Shown here piece by piece: positions 31,236-40,052 of a DNA stretch of 64,000 bases. The notes beneath the pieces are model-generated. The model was not told the origin of the DNA. It saw only the letters and a list, made by a program, of their open reading frames with translations, and made no database searches. Source of the stretch: Frankia sp. AiPa1 (GTDB taxonomy: Bacteria; Actinomycetota; Actinomycetes; Frankiales; Frankiaceae); NCBI RefSeq assembly GCF_023243075.1, contig NZ_JALKFZ020000001.1, forward strand, positions 232,271-296,270, read 5' to 3'. Every line of letters starts with the position of its first letter. Within the stretch, counting starts at the first letter, position 1. A program made the translations under genes and the position numbers.

Positions 31236-32452
31236 GTGGTGCTGACCAACGGCAGCGCCGTCGAGGAGAAGTGGGAGGCGACCCGGTCGTCGACCGGGTC
31301 GAGCGCCGGGTCGCGATGGACCACCAGATGCCGATAGAGCGTGTCGCGCTGCGCCGGGATGCGCCCGGCCGTGCGGATCAGCGAGATCAGTTCGGAGCGG
31401 TTGGTGCGGTGCCGCGCGCCGGCCGCGGACACGACGTTCTCCTCCAGCATCACTGAGCCAAGATCGTCAGCGCCCATGTGCAGGGTCAGCTGCCCGACCT
31501 CCTTGCCGGTGGTCAGCCACGAGCCCTGCAGATGAGCGATGTTGTCGAAGAACAGCCGGGCGACCGCGACCAGACGCAGGTACTCCAGCGTCGTCGCCTG
31601 CGTGCGCCCGCCGAGGTGGTTGTTCTCCGGCTGATAGGTCCATGGGATGAACGAACGGAAGCCCCCCGTGCGATCCTGCACGTCACGGATCATCCGCAGG
31701 TGCTCGATGCGCTCGGCGTTCGTCTCCCCGGTGCCCATCATGAACGTGACGGTCGACTCGACACCGAGAGTATGCGCGGTCTCCATCACCGACAGCCAGA
31801 CGTGGCCGGCCTCCTTGAGCGGGGCGATCGCACGCCGGGGACGCTCGGTAAGGATCTCCGCACCGGCTCCGGCGAAGCTGTCGAGCCCCGCGTCCCGCAG
31901 CCGGGTGATGGCCTCCGTGATGGCGATGTCCGAAGTGCGGGAGATGTGGACGACCTCGCTGGCTCCCAGCGAATGCAGCGCGAGCTGCGGATAGGCCCCC
32001 TTGATCGCCGAGAACGTCCGCTCGTACCACTCGATGCCGAACTCCGGATGGTGCCCACCCTGCAGCATGATCTGGGTCGCACCAAGCTCCACCGCCTCGC
32101 CGCACTTGGTGATGAGGTCGTCGAGGTCGCGGACCCAGCCCTCCTCATGCTTCGGCGGCCGGAAGAAGGCGCAGAACCGGCAGGCGGTCACGCAGACGTT
32201 CGTATAGTTGATGTTCCGGTCGATGATGTACGTGGCGATCCCGTCGGGGTAGCGCCGCCGCCGCACCGCGTCCGCCGCGCGCCCGAGCGCGTGGAAGGGC
32301 GCACGCGTATAGAGCAGCAGAGCCTCCTCGGGCGAGATCCGCCCGCCCTCAGCTGCCCGCTCGAGGATCACGCGGATCGCCGGGGCATCGTCCCCAGCGT
32401 CGCCGTCGCCCCGACCCACCGGAATCTCGCCGTCGGCATCCACAACGCTCAC
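31232..32452 (-). CDS. mqnC: Cyclic dehypoxanthinyl futalosine synthase
   Basis: A 406-aa radical-SAM enzyme that cyclises dehypoxanthinyl futalosine. The cluster motif is CVTACRFCAF (CX3CX2C), and family stretches NINYTNVC, LQGGHHPEFGIEWYE and GTGETNAERIEHL are present. The N-terminal about 25 residues are acidic and variable. Start GTG at 32452 has only a weak ribosome site; a somewhat later start is possible. It is the first gene of a three-gene menaquinone operon. Similarity to MqnE is expected, but the CVTACRFC motif and HHPE stretch fit MqnC. Confidence 0.93.
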   Translation of the reverse strand: MSVVDADGEIPVGRGDGDAGDDAPAIRVILERAAEGGRISPEEALLLYTRAPFHALGRAADAVRRRRYPDGIATYIIDRNINYTNVCVTACRFCAFFRPPKHEEGWVRDLDDLITKCGEAVELGATQIMLQGGHHPEFGIEWYERTFSAIKGAYPQLALHSLGASEVVHISRTSDIAITEAITRLRDAGLDSFAGAGAEILTERPRRAIAPLKEAGHVWLSVMETAHTLGVESTVTFMMGTGETNAERIEHLRMIRDVQDRTGGFRSFIPWTYQPENNHLGGRTQATTLEYLRLVAVARLFFDNIAHLQGSWLTTGKEVGQLTLHMGADDLGSVMLEENVVSAAGARHRTNRSELISLIRTAGRIPAQRDTLYRHLVVHRDPALDPVDDRVASHFSSTALPLVSTT

Positions 32453-32517
32453 CCCAGGATCGTACGACCTACCCTCCGGACAACGGCCGGATCACCTGGC
32501 GACCAACCATGTCGGAC

Positions 32518-32531
32518 GGTTCCGCGGAACC
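32518..32531. repeat. Dispersed palindrome, copy 1
   Basis: Perfect 14-bp palindrome GGTTCCGCGGAACC followed by GC, lying 66 nt upstream of the mqnC start. It belongs to the five-copy set with core GTTCCGCGGAAC. Confidence 0.85.
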
Positions 32532-32616
32532 GCGTCACGACACCCTCCGAAAATGCGGCATCACGGAGCACGACTGGGCGTCGCCGCACTGACGACGAGC
32601 AGCCTTCCATCCAGCC

Positions 32617-32630
32617 GGTTCCGCGGAACC
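32617..32630. repeat. Dispersed palindrome, copy 2
   Basis: Perfect palindrome GGTTCCGCGGAACC followed by GC, 99 nt from copy 1, in the same divergent region. It is not in a gene. Confidence 0.85.
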
Positions 32631-32884
32631 GCACCGAACCGCACCCCACGCGACCAGTCACCCACTCCTGGTCACCTACTCTCATGTTTCACCCACTCCA
32701 TGTCGATCATATGTTCGATTTTCGCTGACCGGGGCACCGCTGTCAACCATCCAAGCGGGGCGCTGCCGCAGCTCTCCGAGTCGAAAAAATGTTCGATGAT
32801 TTTCGCTCAGACGATCGAATCTGAGGCCCGCCTGTGCGACACTGGCAGTCGTCAGCCCGCACGTTCCTCACCCCTGAACCGGTG

Positions 32885-34192
32885 ATGACCATGAGCTCAA
32901 CCCCGCCACACTCTCCGTCGGCTCCCAGCGCGGTGTCCGCCACCAGCATTGACGTGGAGTCCGCTCCCTTGGAGCAGGTAGAAGAGGCGATCTGCCGCTG
33001 GTCCGCTCGACTCGCCGCCGCCACTCATACCTGGCTCATGACCATCGCCGCGTTCGACCGCCGTCAGGGCTGGACCGGTCTCGGAATCCGCTCCTGCGCG
33101 CACTGGCTGGCCTGGCGCTGCGGCCTGGACCTACGCACCGCCCGCGAGCAGCTCGCGACCGCCCACGCGCTGGCACAACTACCTGCCGTCCGCGCTGCCT
33201 TCGCCTCCGGAGAGCTCTCCTATTCGAAGGTTCGCGCCATCACTCGGGTCGCCACCCCTGCCGACGAGGAAGGCTGGCTGGACCATGCCCGCAAGATGTC
33301 CGCGGGCCAGCTCGAGCGGCTCACCTCTCGCCGCCGGCAGCAGAAGTCCGACCCCGCTGCTCTGCGTGCTGACCGCAAGCTCGCTCTGCGCACGACCCCT
33401 GACGGCACGATTCGTCTAACGGCGACGCTCTCTCCGGACGACGGAGCGTTCCTGCTCGCCGCGCTGGACGCTGCCCGCGCCAGCCTTGAGACCGGCCCCG
33501 ACGGTCCGCCCGAGGATGACGAGCTCGCTTACACCCCACGCGGACAGGCCCGTGACGCTGATGCCCTCATCGCCCTGGCTGAGGCGTTCCTGCACCACCA
33601 CGCTCCCGCCCTCCAGGACTCCCCCCACACCCTCACGCTCCACGTCCCCGCCCAAAGCACCAGCGCTGCTTCGAACCAGAGTGTTCCGCGGAACCGCACA
33701 CATGACGACGTCGACGGGCGTGATCGCAACCAGGAGCACAAGCATCAACCTGGCCGGTTGCCTGCCGGCACTGGCGCCGTTGCCGGCCGGGATATCGGCC
33801 TACCCGCCGCCATGGTCGCGCGGCTCGGCTGTGACGCCCTGATCCGCGCTCTCATCGTCGACTCCGACAACAATCCACTCCATCTCGGTCGACGTAACCG
33901 GCTCCCCACCGGCCGGCTCCGCGACGCCGTCTACGCCCGTGACCAGGGAATCTGTCAGTTTCCCTCCTGCGATCACACGATGTGGCTACAGATTCACCAT
34001 TGCGCTGAGTGGGACGCCCACAACGGCAAAACCGACGTCGAGGACCTGCTGCTCATCTGCGGCACCCATCACCGCGCCATCCATGACCATGGTCTCGTCG
34101 TTCGCCGCCGCCGCGACGGTACCGTGACCGTTCAGGCACCCGACGGGCGCACCATCAGCAGCATTCCCGGATCGTATGACCTTGCGAGCTAA
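32885..34192 (+). CDS. DUF222 and HNH endonuclease domain protein (13E12 family)
   Basis: A 435-aa protein with an N-terminal DUF222 domain (about residues 25-225) and a C-terminal HNH nuclease domain: CQFPSCDH, WLQIHHCAEW, the N of DAHNGKTD, LLLICGTHHRAIHDHG. The family includes the M. tuberculosis 13E12 repeat proteins, which are multi-copy and in one case carry a phage attachment site. The linker between domains contains VPRNR, encoded exactly by the dispersed palindrome (33683-33697). ATG 32885 is chosen among several close starts; ATG 32891 or an upstream GTG at 32834 are possible. The function is unknown beyond probable DNA cleavage. Confidence 0.88.
   Translation: MTMSSTPPHSPSAPSAVSATSIDVESAPLEQVEEAICRWSARLAAATHTWLMTIAAFDRRQGWTGLGIRSCAHWLAWRCGLDLRTAREQLATAHALAQLPAVRAAFASGELSYSKVRAITRVATPADEEGWLDHARKMSAGQLERLTSRRRQQKSDPAALRADRKLALRTTPDGTIRLTATLSPDDGAFLLAALDAARASLETGPDGPPEDDELAYTPRGQARDADALIALAEAFLHHHAPALQDSPHTLTLHVPAQSTSAASNQSVPRNRTHDDVDGRDRNQEHKHQPGRLPAGTGAVAGRDIGLPAAMVARLGCDALIRALIVDSDNNPLHLGRRNRLPTGRLRDAVYARDQGICQFPSCDHTMWLQIHHCAEWDAHNGKTDVEDLLLICGTHHRAIHDHGLVVRRRRDGTVTVQAPDGRTISSIPGSYDLAS
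33683..33694. repeat. Dispersed palindrome, copy 3 (inside HNH gene)
   Basis: GTTCCGCGGAAC followed by CGC, read in frame as Val-Pro-Arg-Asn-Arg in the linker between the DUF222 and HNH domains. The frame stays open across it. Confidence 0.85.
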
Positions 34193-34193
34193 A

Positions 34194-34218
34194 GACGGGC
34201 GCGGGGTATGCGCCCGTC
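34194..34218. terminator. Bidirectional terminator hairpin
   Basis: GACGGGCGC (34194-34202) pairs perfectly with GCGCCCGTC (34210-34218) around a 7-nt loop, between two convergent genes that stop at 34192 and 34227. Confidence 0.75.
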
Positions 34219-34226
34219 CACTCTGC

Positions 34227-34520
34227 CTAACTTCCGGGACGCGCGCCCGGATCCGCGCGGCCGGCGTCTGGGGCCACATCCGTCTCGTAGCCGCTGGTCG
34301 GCATGCTCGACGGGTTCTGGTCGACATCATTCGGGTCCGGACTGCCCGGGGCGGGGGTGTGCTGGCCGTGACCGCGGGTGCGGCTGGCAATCTTCTCCTG
34401 CATCTGCTTGATCTTCTGACGGTTCTCGGGATTAGTCGCCGCGGTCTTGGCCTTGTCGACCATCTCCCGCGTCTTCGGGCTGTGCAGAAAATCATTGATC
34501 TTGGTTGTAATGCTCGCCAT
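34227..34520 (-). CDS. Small hydrophilic protein, unknown function
   Basis: A 97-aa protein not recognised with confidence. The first half is helical and charged (DFLHSPKTREMVDKAKTA, then KIKQMQEKIASR), with the second half Pro/Gly/Asp-rich and probably disordered. It faintly recalls the small MT0933-type antitoxin-like family of actinobacteria, but no toxin is next to it, so I do not assign that. ATG at 34520 has AGGTAGG about 12 nt upstream. It lies 60 nt downstream of the kinase gene on the same strand and may share its transcript. Confidence 0.7.
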   Translation of the reverse strand: MASITTKINDFLHSPKTREMVDKAKTAATNPENRQKIKQMQEKIASRTRGHGQHTPAPGSPDPNDVDQNPSSMPTSGYETDVAPDAGRADPGARPGS

Positions 34521-34580
34521 GGTGGTGGTGTACCTACCTGGCGGCAGGTTTACGCCTGTTGGAAGTGCGACGTGACCGGC

Positions 34581-36101
34581 CTAGCCGCCGGAGGATCCGG
34601 AAAAAGTGTCCTTCGCCTGGTTCCACCAGGCATCCAAGTGATCATTGAAGCCATCCCGGACGGAGGTGGTTGCCCGATTCCAGAAGCGGGTGCGCTGCTC
34701 GTCCACCATGGAGGCGATCTGGTCGGCGGCGGACAGGAGCAGAAGCACCAGCACGACGAACACGATGGTCCGCTTGAACGGAATCCGCAGCCGTCGGCGG
34801 CGTCGGCGCGGCGCTGGGCCCGCATAGGGCTCCGCCTGCGGGCGAGGCCGCGCAGAACGCTCGTCGACCAGCTGCGCGGGACGGCCGCCGAACTCCGGCC
34901 GCGGCTGGGCCGGCAGCGGCGCGGGCGGTGGGGCCGCGCGGTCGCGAACGGCGGGGGCGATCACTGGCCGCTGCCGGTCCTCGTACTCGACGAATCCGCC
35001 ACGTCGGCGCCTGCGGTTCGGCGCCCCGAAGTCTTCCGGACCCGGCAGTGGCGGCGCAGGTGGGTCGGCGGGATCCTCCCACCAGCGACGCTGCTCGCTG
35101 GCTCCGGCGAGCCGGGTCGGGTCGTACCGCTGACCGGCAACCGCGACCGCGCTGCGGCCGCGTGGCCAGGTGCCGTCCAGTGCCGCGGAGGCAGCAGTGT
35201 CGGCAGCGGCGGCAGTGTCGGCAGCGGCGGCAGACCGGGGGTCACCACCGTCGCCGAGCAGCATGAACAGCAGCCGCTCGCTGGACGGCCGGGCCAACGG
35301 GTCGCGGGCGAGTGCGGCGTGGACGATGGGGACGAGGCCGGCGGGGACGTCGCGCAGGTCGGGTCGGCCGGTAAGGATCTTCTCAGCCATCTGCTGATAG
35401 GTGCCGTCGCCGTACGGGTGGCCGCCGGTGGCGGCGTAAGCGACGACCAGGCCCCAGGCAAAGACATCCACGGCTGGACCGAGCGGCGCGCCGCCGTCCA
35501 TCTGCTCGGGGGCCATCCAGCCGACGGAGCCGAGGACAAAGCCGGTCTGGGTCCGGCCCTGCGCCGCGTCCAGAGCCCTGGCGATCCCAAAGTCGATCAC
35601 GCGGGGGCCGGAGAAGGACAGCATGACGTTGCTCGGCTTGAGGTCCCGGTGGACGATGCCGACCCGGTGGATGGCGGTCAGAGCACTGGCCACGCCGATC
35701 GCCACGCCCTGCAGCGTCGACAGCGGCAGCGGCCCGGACTCGGTGATCTCCTCGTCGAGGCGCACTCCATCGATGTACTCGGTGACCAGATACGGGCTGC
35801 GTGCGTCCGGGTCGGCATCGAGGACCTGGGCGGTGCAGAAGGGCGCGACGCGGCGGGCTGCGGCGACCTCGTCCCGGAATCGAGCCCGGAACTCCGGATC
35901 GGCAGCCAGGCTCGACCGGATGACCTTCAGGGCAACGGGGGCGCCGGCCGGCGAACGGGCAAGGTAGACCGTTCCCATACCGCCCTCGCCCAGGCGGCGC
36001 AGGACACGGTAGGCACCGATGACAGTCGGGTCGCCGGGGCCCAGTTCCTCGCCCCTGGCCACACCCGCGGTCCGGCGTCGGTCTGTCGATCGATCCACCA
36101 C
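34581..36101 (-). CDS. Membrane-anchored Ser/Thr protein kinase
   Basis: A 506-aa Hanks-type kinase. All core motifs are present: glycine loop GEGGMGTVY, lysine in VALKVI, catalytic HRDLKPSN, metal-binding DFG, and the activation-segment APE in WMAPEQ. After the kinase domain (about residues 27-285) comes a Pro/Arg-rich cytoplasmic linker of roughly 140 residues, then one membrane helix (TIVFVVLVLLLLSAA). Only about 50 residues lie beyond the membrane, too few for PASTA or other sensor repeats. GTG at 36101 is chosen because GGAG lies 7 nt upstream; GTG 36107 is too close to it. It is divergent from the FNR gene. The target is unknown. Confidence 0.93.
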   Translation of the reverse strand: MVDRSTDRRRTAGVARGEELGPGDPTVIGAYRVLRRLGEGGMGTVYLARSPAGAPVALKVIRSSLAADPEFRARFRDEVAAARRVAPFCTAQVLDADPDARSPYLVTEYIDGVRLDEEITESGPLPLSTLQGVAIGVASALTAIHRVGIVHRDLKPSNVMLSFSGPRVIDFGIARALDAAQGRTQTGFVLGSVGWMAPEQMDGGAPLGPAVDVFAWGLVVAYAATGGHPYGDGTYQQMAEKILTGRPDLRDVPAGLVPIVHAALARDPLARPSSERLLFMLLGDGGDPRSAAAADTAAAADTAASAALDGTWPRGRSAVAVAGQRYDPTRLAGASEQRRWWEDPADPPAPPLPGPEDFGAPNRRRRRGGFVEYEDRQRPVIAPAVRDRAAPPPAPLPAQPRPEFGGRPAQLVDERSARPRPQAEPYAGPAPRRRRRRLRIPFKRTIVFVVLVLLLLSAADQIASMVDEQRTRFWNRATTSVRDGFNDHLDAWWNQAKDTFSGSSGG

Positions 36102-36273
36102 TGGCACTCTCCGCCCGAGTCCACTCCAGGTTCCACGCTAGCCCCGTCGGGCCACGACACGCCGACATCTGTCCGTCATCCGACCAGGTGTCAGCCGGAC
36201 GGCGGGGGCCCAGGCCAGGGCACGGTCTACGGCAGGATGGGAATGTCCCAGCAGCTCCGGAGGAAGGACCGCC

Positions 36274-37254
36274 ATGCCCACCGAGACCGACCTTCTGATC
36301 ATCGGAGCGGGGCCGGTCGGGCTGTTCGGGGCGTATTACGCGGGGTTCCGTGGGATGTCGGTGGCGATGATGGATGCGCTGCCCACGGTCGGCGGCCAGA
36401 TCACCGCGATGTACCCGGAGAAGGTGATCTATGACGTGGCCGGGTTCCCTGCCGTGCGGGGGCGCGAGCTGATCGAGGCACTCGTCGCCCAGGCCGCGCG
36501 GTATCAGCCGACCTATCTGCTCGGCCGGCAGGCCATGGAGCTCAGCCACGAGGCGGATGCGGTGGTCGTGACCGATGCCACCGGCGGGCTGGTGCGGGCG
36601 CGGGCCGTCATCGTCACCGCAGGGATCGGGGCGTTCGCGCCGAAGCCGCTGGCCGGGGCCGCCGGGCACCTGGGGAGGGGGCTTGTGTACTTCGTCCCGC
36701 AGCCGGACGCACACGCCGGTCAGGACGTCGTCGTCGCCGGCGGGAGTGACAGCGCGGTCGACTGGGCGCTGGCGCTCGCGCCGGTTGCCCGGACGGTGAC
36801 CCTCGTGCACAAGCGCGAGCAGCTGCGGGCGCATCCAGCGGCACTCGCCCGGCTCGAGGCGTCCGAGGTTCAGGTGCGCACGCTCACCGACATCGCTGCC
36901 GTGCACGGGGATGCCTGGGTCGAGAAGGTCGAGCTCGTCGACGCCCGCGACGGCAGCCGCGAGGTCCACCCGGCGCAGGCGATCGTCGCGGCGCTCGGTT
37001 TCGCCACCGATCTCGGGCCGCTGACCCGCTGGGGGCTGACCGTGCAACGGCGGAGGATCATGGTCGACCCGGCCATGTCCACTGGTGTCGCGCGGGTTTT
37101 CGCCGCCGGGGACGTCGTCGACTATCCCGGCAAGGTGCGCCTGATCGCGACCGGGTTCGGCGAGGTGGCGACCGCCGTCAACAACGCGGCACCCGTCATC
37201 GACCCGGCCGCCAAGGTCTTCCCAGGCCACAGTTCCGATGACGGCGCAGACTAG
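36274..37254 (+). CDS. Ferredoxin-NADP reductase, thioredoxin-reductase-like type
   Basis: A 326-aa flavoprotein with FAD motif IIGAGPVGLFGAYYAG and NADP motif VVAGGSDSAVDWALALA. It lacks the CxxC redox pair of true thioredoxin reductases, which points to the FNR-2 type. The C-terminal FAD stretch RVFAAGDVVDYPGKVRLI is present. A strong ribosome site (GGAGGAAGG) precedes ATG 36274. It can exchange electrons between NADPH and ferredoxin, relevant to KorAB and Sir in the window. It overlaps the chelatase gene by 17 nt. Confidence 0.92.
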   Translation: MPTETDLLIIGAGPVGLFGAYYAGFRGMSVAMMDALPTVGGQITAMYPEKVIYDVAGFPAVRGRELIEALVAQAARYQPTYLLGRQAMELSHEADAVVVTDATGGLVRARAVIVTAGIGAFAPKPLAGAAGHLGRGLVYFVPQPDAHAGQDVVVAGGSDSAVDWALALAPVARTVTLVHKREQLRAHPAALARLEASEVQVRTLTDIAAVHGDAWVEKVELVDARDGSREVHPAQAIVAALGFATDLGPLTRWGLTVQRRRIMVDPAMSTGVARVFAAGDVVDYPGKVRLIATGFGEVATAVNNAAPVIDPAAKVFPGHSSDDGAD

Positions 37255-37657
37255 GGTCATGCGCGGACTTCTGGTGATCGGACACGGCTCTCGGCGGGGG
37301 GAGGCGAACGCCACCGTACGTGAGCTGGCGCGATGCCTGGCCGAGGACCGGGACTCCTGGGACGCGGTCGAGGCGGCCTTCCTGGAGGTGAGCCGCCCTG
37401 ACATCGCCGAGGGCTATGCCCGCCTCGCCGGCGCCGGCTGCGCCGAGCTCATCGCCTATCCGTTCTTTCTGTTCGACGGCAACCACACTCACCATGACAT
37501 CCCCTCGGCGCTGGATGCGGCCCGCGAGCGCCATCCGGCGACCCGCTGGGTGCTCTCCGAACCGCTCGGCCTGCACGCCTGCGTGGTCGAAGCCGTCCGC
37601 GCCCGCCTTCATGCCACCCTGCGCGGCCTCAACCCGGTAGCACCCGGCTCGCGGTGA
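37238..37657 (+). CDS. CbiX/SirB-type sirohydrochlorin chelatase
   Basis: A 139-aa single-domain chelatase of the CbiX-small/SirB class, which inserts metal into sirohydrochlorin (iron for siroheme, cobalt for cobalamin). The motif LLVIGHGSRRGEAN is at the N-terminus and the second conserved His region is GNHTHHDIP. Length fits the short form. Start ATG 37238 is given; ATG 37259 is an alternative that starts closer to the conserved region. Beside cobA-hemD (opposite strand) and near sir, siroheme is the likely product. Its end overlaps the cobA-hemD stop by 29 nt. Confidence 0.85.
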   Translation: MTAQTRVMRGLLVIGHGSRRGEANATVRELARCLAEDRDSWDAVEAAFLEVSRPDIAEGYARLAGAGCAELIAYPFFLFDGNHTHHDIPSALDAARERHPATRWVLSEPLGLHACVVEAVRARLHATLRGLNPVAPGSR

Positions 37658-39092
37658 CGAAGTCGGCGATGGCGGCGGCAAGCGGGTGGACGCCGGGTTC
37701 GTCCGGGACGATGTCAACGCGCATGCCGGCGGCCTCGCAGGCCTCGGCGCTGCGGCGGCCCATGGCGGCGACGAGCAGGTCGGGCGGCAGGGGGCCGTAG
37801 AGCTCCGCCGTGCCGCGGGCCGCGGTGGAGGACGCGAAGGCGGCGACGTCGAAGTCCCCGTGGCGCAGCTCCTCGGCGATGCGTGGGTCCGGTTCGGCGG
37901 TCACGTCGCAGAGAAGCGCCACTCGCCGCACCGGTGCCGGCCACTCGGCCGCGCCGGCCACGATGACGGTGGCCGGGCCCGCGGCCAGTTCGCTGCGGGG
38001 CACCGAGGCAAGGCCCAGGGCATCGAGTGCCTCGGCAGCCTGCGGGCCGGCGGCGGCGAGCGTCAGGCCGGCCAGGGCGCGCACGTCGGCGCCGGCTGAA
38101 CGCAGCAGGCTGACCAGGGCGGCGACCTCGTCGGGATCGGAGAGCAGCAGCGCGTGCGCGCCGTCCAGCGCGGCGAGCAGGGGTGTGCCATCGGCGGGCG
38201 CGGGCCGGGCGACGACCGTCTCCACCGCGTCCGCGCCGAGGGCCCGCAGCCGGCGGGCCAGCAGCCCGGGCCGGGGACGGGTACGGGCGACGAGGACGCG
38301 TACGCCGGTCAGCGGCCGAGCGACGACGTCGTCGACAGCACCGGCCGGTGCGTCGGTGCGGGCGGCGACCTTGCCCACGACGATCACCGCGGGCGAACGG
38401 ACGCCGGCGGCGATCGCGTCGACGGCGAGGGCATCCAGCGTGGTGCGCAGAACCCGCTGGGCGGGAGTCCCGCCGCGTTCGATCACCGCGACGGGAGTCG
38501 CGTGCGGACGGCCGCCGGCAAGCAGAGCGTCGGCGATCGCCATCAGTCGGGCCACACCCATGAGGATGACCAGGGTCGCACGAGACGCGGCGAGGCCGGG
38601 CCAGTCGACGGTGGAACCGGGATGGCCGGGGGCGAGATGCCCGGAGACGATCGCGATCTCCTGCGCGACGTCGCGATGGGTGACGGGAATGCCGGCCAGT
38701 GCCGGCACCGCCAGCGCCGAGGTCACCCCGGGCACCACGGTGGCGCGCACACCCGCGGCGGCGCAGGCCTCGGCCTCCTCACCGCCGCGTCCGAGGACGT
38801 ACGGGTCGCCGCCCTTGAGCCGGACGACCCTCGCTCCGGCCTGGGCCCGCTCCACGAGCAGCGCGTTGATCCGTTCCTGCGGCCAGGACGGCGCCGTCGC
38901 GCTCTTGCCGACGTGGACGGTCTCGGCTCCGGTCAGCAGCGGCACGGCGTCGAGCAGGGGAACGGCCAGTCGGTCGACGACCACGACGTCGGCCTTTGCC
39001 AGGAGATCACGACCGCGTACCGTGAGCAGACCCGGATCGCCCGGACCCGCCCCCACCAGCCAGACCTCACCCGTTGCCCGCCCGTCCGTCAC
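37629..39092 (-). CDS. cobA-hemD: Uroporphyrinogen-III methyltransferase/synthase fusion
   Basis: A 487-aa bifunctional tetrapyrrole enzyme. The N-terminal half (about residues 8-250) is an SAM-dependent uroporphyrinogen-III C-methyltransferase with VGAGPGDPGLLT, GGDPYVLGRGGEE and GIPVTHRD. The C-terminal half resembles uroporphyrinogen-III synthase (HemD). Together they give precorrin-2 for siroheme. GTG at 39092 is chosen because AGGG lies about 8 nt before it and conserved sequence starts soon after; an upstream in-frame GTG at 39146 would overlap cysH. It is the last gene of the sulfite reductase operon. Confidence 0.9.
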   Translation of the reverse strand: MTDGRATGEVWLVGAGPGDPGLLTVRGRDLLAKADVVVVDRLAVPLLDAVPLLTGAETVHVGKSATAPSWPQERINALLVERAQAGARVVRLKGGDPYVLGRGGEEAEACAAAGVRATVVPGVTSALAVPALAGIPVTHRDVAQEIAIVSGHLAPGHPGSTVDWPGLAASRATLVILMGVARLMAIADALLAGGRPHATPVAVIERGGTPAQRVLRTTLDALAVDAIAAGVRSPAVIVVGKVAARTDAPAGAVDDVVARPLTGVRVLVARTRPRPGLLARRLRALGADAVETVVARPAPADGTPLLAALDGAHALLLSDPDEVAALVSLLRSAGADVRALAGLTLAAAGPQAAEALDALGLASVPRSELAAGPATVIVAGAAEWPAPVRRVALLCDVTAEPDPRIAEELRHGDFDVAAFASSTAARGTAELYGPLPPDLLVAAMGRRSAEACEAAGMRVDIVPDEPGVHPLAAAIADFVTASRVLPG

Positions 39093-39130
39093 GGCGTGCA
39101 CCCTATCGCGCGGACCGGGCACCCAGCGGC

Positions 39131-39802
39131 TCAGTGGATGCCGCACTCCGTCTTGGTGCTGCCGGCCCAGCGACCGGAGCGACCGGCGCCGCGCTGGGTG
39201 CAGGGACGGCAGCCGACGGAGTCGTAGCCGTCGGACAGCAGCGGATTCACGATCACATTGTGCTCGGCGACGTAACGGTCGACGTCCTCATCGGTCCAGG
39301 CCACCAGCGGGTGGATCTTCACTTTGCCGCGCTTGTCATCCCAGTCGACGACCCTGAGGTCGCGACGGCTCTCCGACTCGGCCCGCCGCGAGCCCGCGGC
39401 CCAGGCCCGGTAGGGGGCGAGTGCCCGGTCCAGCGGGACAACCTTGCGCATCCGGCAGCACTGGTCAGGGTCGGTGCGGTAGAGGTCGGGGCCGTGCACG
39501 GCGTCCTGGCCGGCGACGGTGAGCTGCGGGCGGGCGCTGATCAGGGGGACGTCGTAGGTGGCCGCGACCGCGTCGCGGGTGCCGATCGTCTCGGCGAAGT
39601 GGTAGCCGGTGTCGATGAAGACGACCGGGATGTCCGAGCGCATCCGGGCGAGCATGTCGACGAGGATCGCCTCCGCCATGGACGCCGCGACCACCAGTCT
39701 GGGGCCGAACTCCTCGATCGCCCAGCCGAGGATCTCCTCGGCCGGAGCGCCCTCGAGTTCCTCGCCGGTTCGCAGCGCCCGGGTCTTCAACGCGGCATCC
39801 AT
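39131..39802 (-). CDS. cysH: Adenylyl-sulfate reductase (iron-sulfur type)
   Basis: A 223-aa assimilatory reductase that turns APS into sulfite using thioredoxin. The two Cys pairs of the [4Fe-4S] form are visible (DQCCRMRK and CRPCTQRG), so the substrate is more likely APS than PAPS. The catalytic Cys is in the C-terminal ECGIH. The binding stretch FIDTGYHFAET is present. Length is typical. It lies in the sir operon between the zinc-ribbon gene and cobA-hemD. Confidence 0.94.
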   Translation of the reverse strand: MDAALKTRALRTGEELEGAPAEEILGWAIEEFGPRLVVAASMAEAILVDMLARMRSDIPVVFIDTGYHFAETIGTRDAVAATYDVPLISARPQLTVAGQDAVHGPDLYRTDPDQCCRMRKVVPLDRALAPYRAWAAGSRRAESESRRDLRVVDWDDKRGKVKIHPLVAWTDEDVDRYVAEHNVIVNPLLSDGYDSVGCRPCTQRGAGRSGRWAGSTKTECGIH

Positions 39803-39821
39803 CTCGGTCGTCTCCTCGTTG

Positions 39822-40052
39822 TCACGTACCCGGGACCCGCTCTGGGCCCTCGCCCGTTTCCCCGTTGGTCTGGCCGGCCGCGGGCAGGGCGACCGCGAGG
39901 GCCGTCAGGCGCAGCCGGAACGCGCGCCGGCACGACCGGCACGACCAGTGGCCGTGCCCGGAGCCGGATCCGTCCGGCGCGGGCTCGGGCACGATGTCCT
40001 CCTCGCCGCAGTACGGGCAGTAGAAGGGCACAGCACGATCACTTCCGGCCAT
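39822..40052 (-). CDS. Small zinc-ribbon protein in sulfate reduction operon
   Basis: A 76-aa protein with two Cys pairs, YCPYC and SCRSC, spaced like a zinc ribbon, followed by a short hydrophobic stretch. Its function is unknown. Small proteins of this kind often lie between sir and cysH in actinobacteria, so a role with sulfite reduction is plausible. ATG at 40052 overlaps the sir stop by 14 nt; a longer start is possible but would run further into sir. Confidence 0.75.
   Translation of the reverse strand: MAGSDRAVPFYCPYCGEEDIVPEPAPDGSGSGHGHWSCRSCRRAFRLRLTALAVALPAAGQTNGETGEGPERVPGT

Larger units (their letters stand above)
32453..32884. promoter_or_regulatory. Divergent region with two copies of the dispersed palindrome
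   Basis: 432 nt between mqnC (minus) and the DUF222/HNH gene (plus). It contains two copies of the GGTTCCGCGGAACC palindrome, at 32518-32531 and 32617-32630, whose starts are 99 nt apart. Further right is a pair of imperfect direct repeats, ATGTTCGAT(TTTCGCT) at 32711-32726 and 32789-32807 (the second with a GAT insertion), in an unusually AT-rich stretch. These look like regulatory or element-end sequences. No gene is supported. Confidence 0.5.

Noticed and set aside
34227..34520. Toxin-antitoxin pair
   Set aside because: The 97-aa protein only faintly resembles an antitoxin family and no toxin-sized gene is next to it.
37629..39092. Cobalamin riboswitch before cobA-hemD
   Set aside because: The gene follows cysH with a 38-nt gap and sits inside the operon; there is no room for a riboswitch and no B12 box seen.
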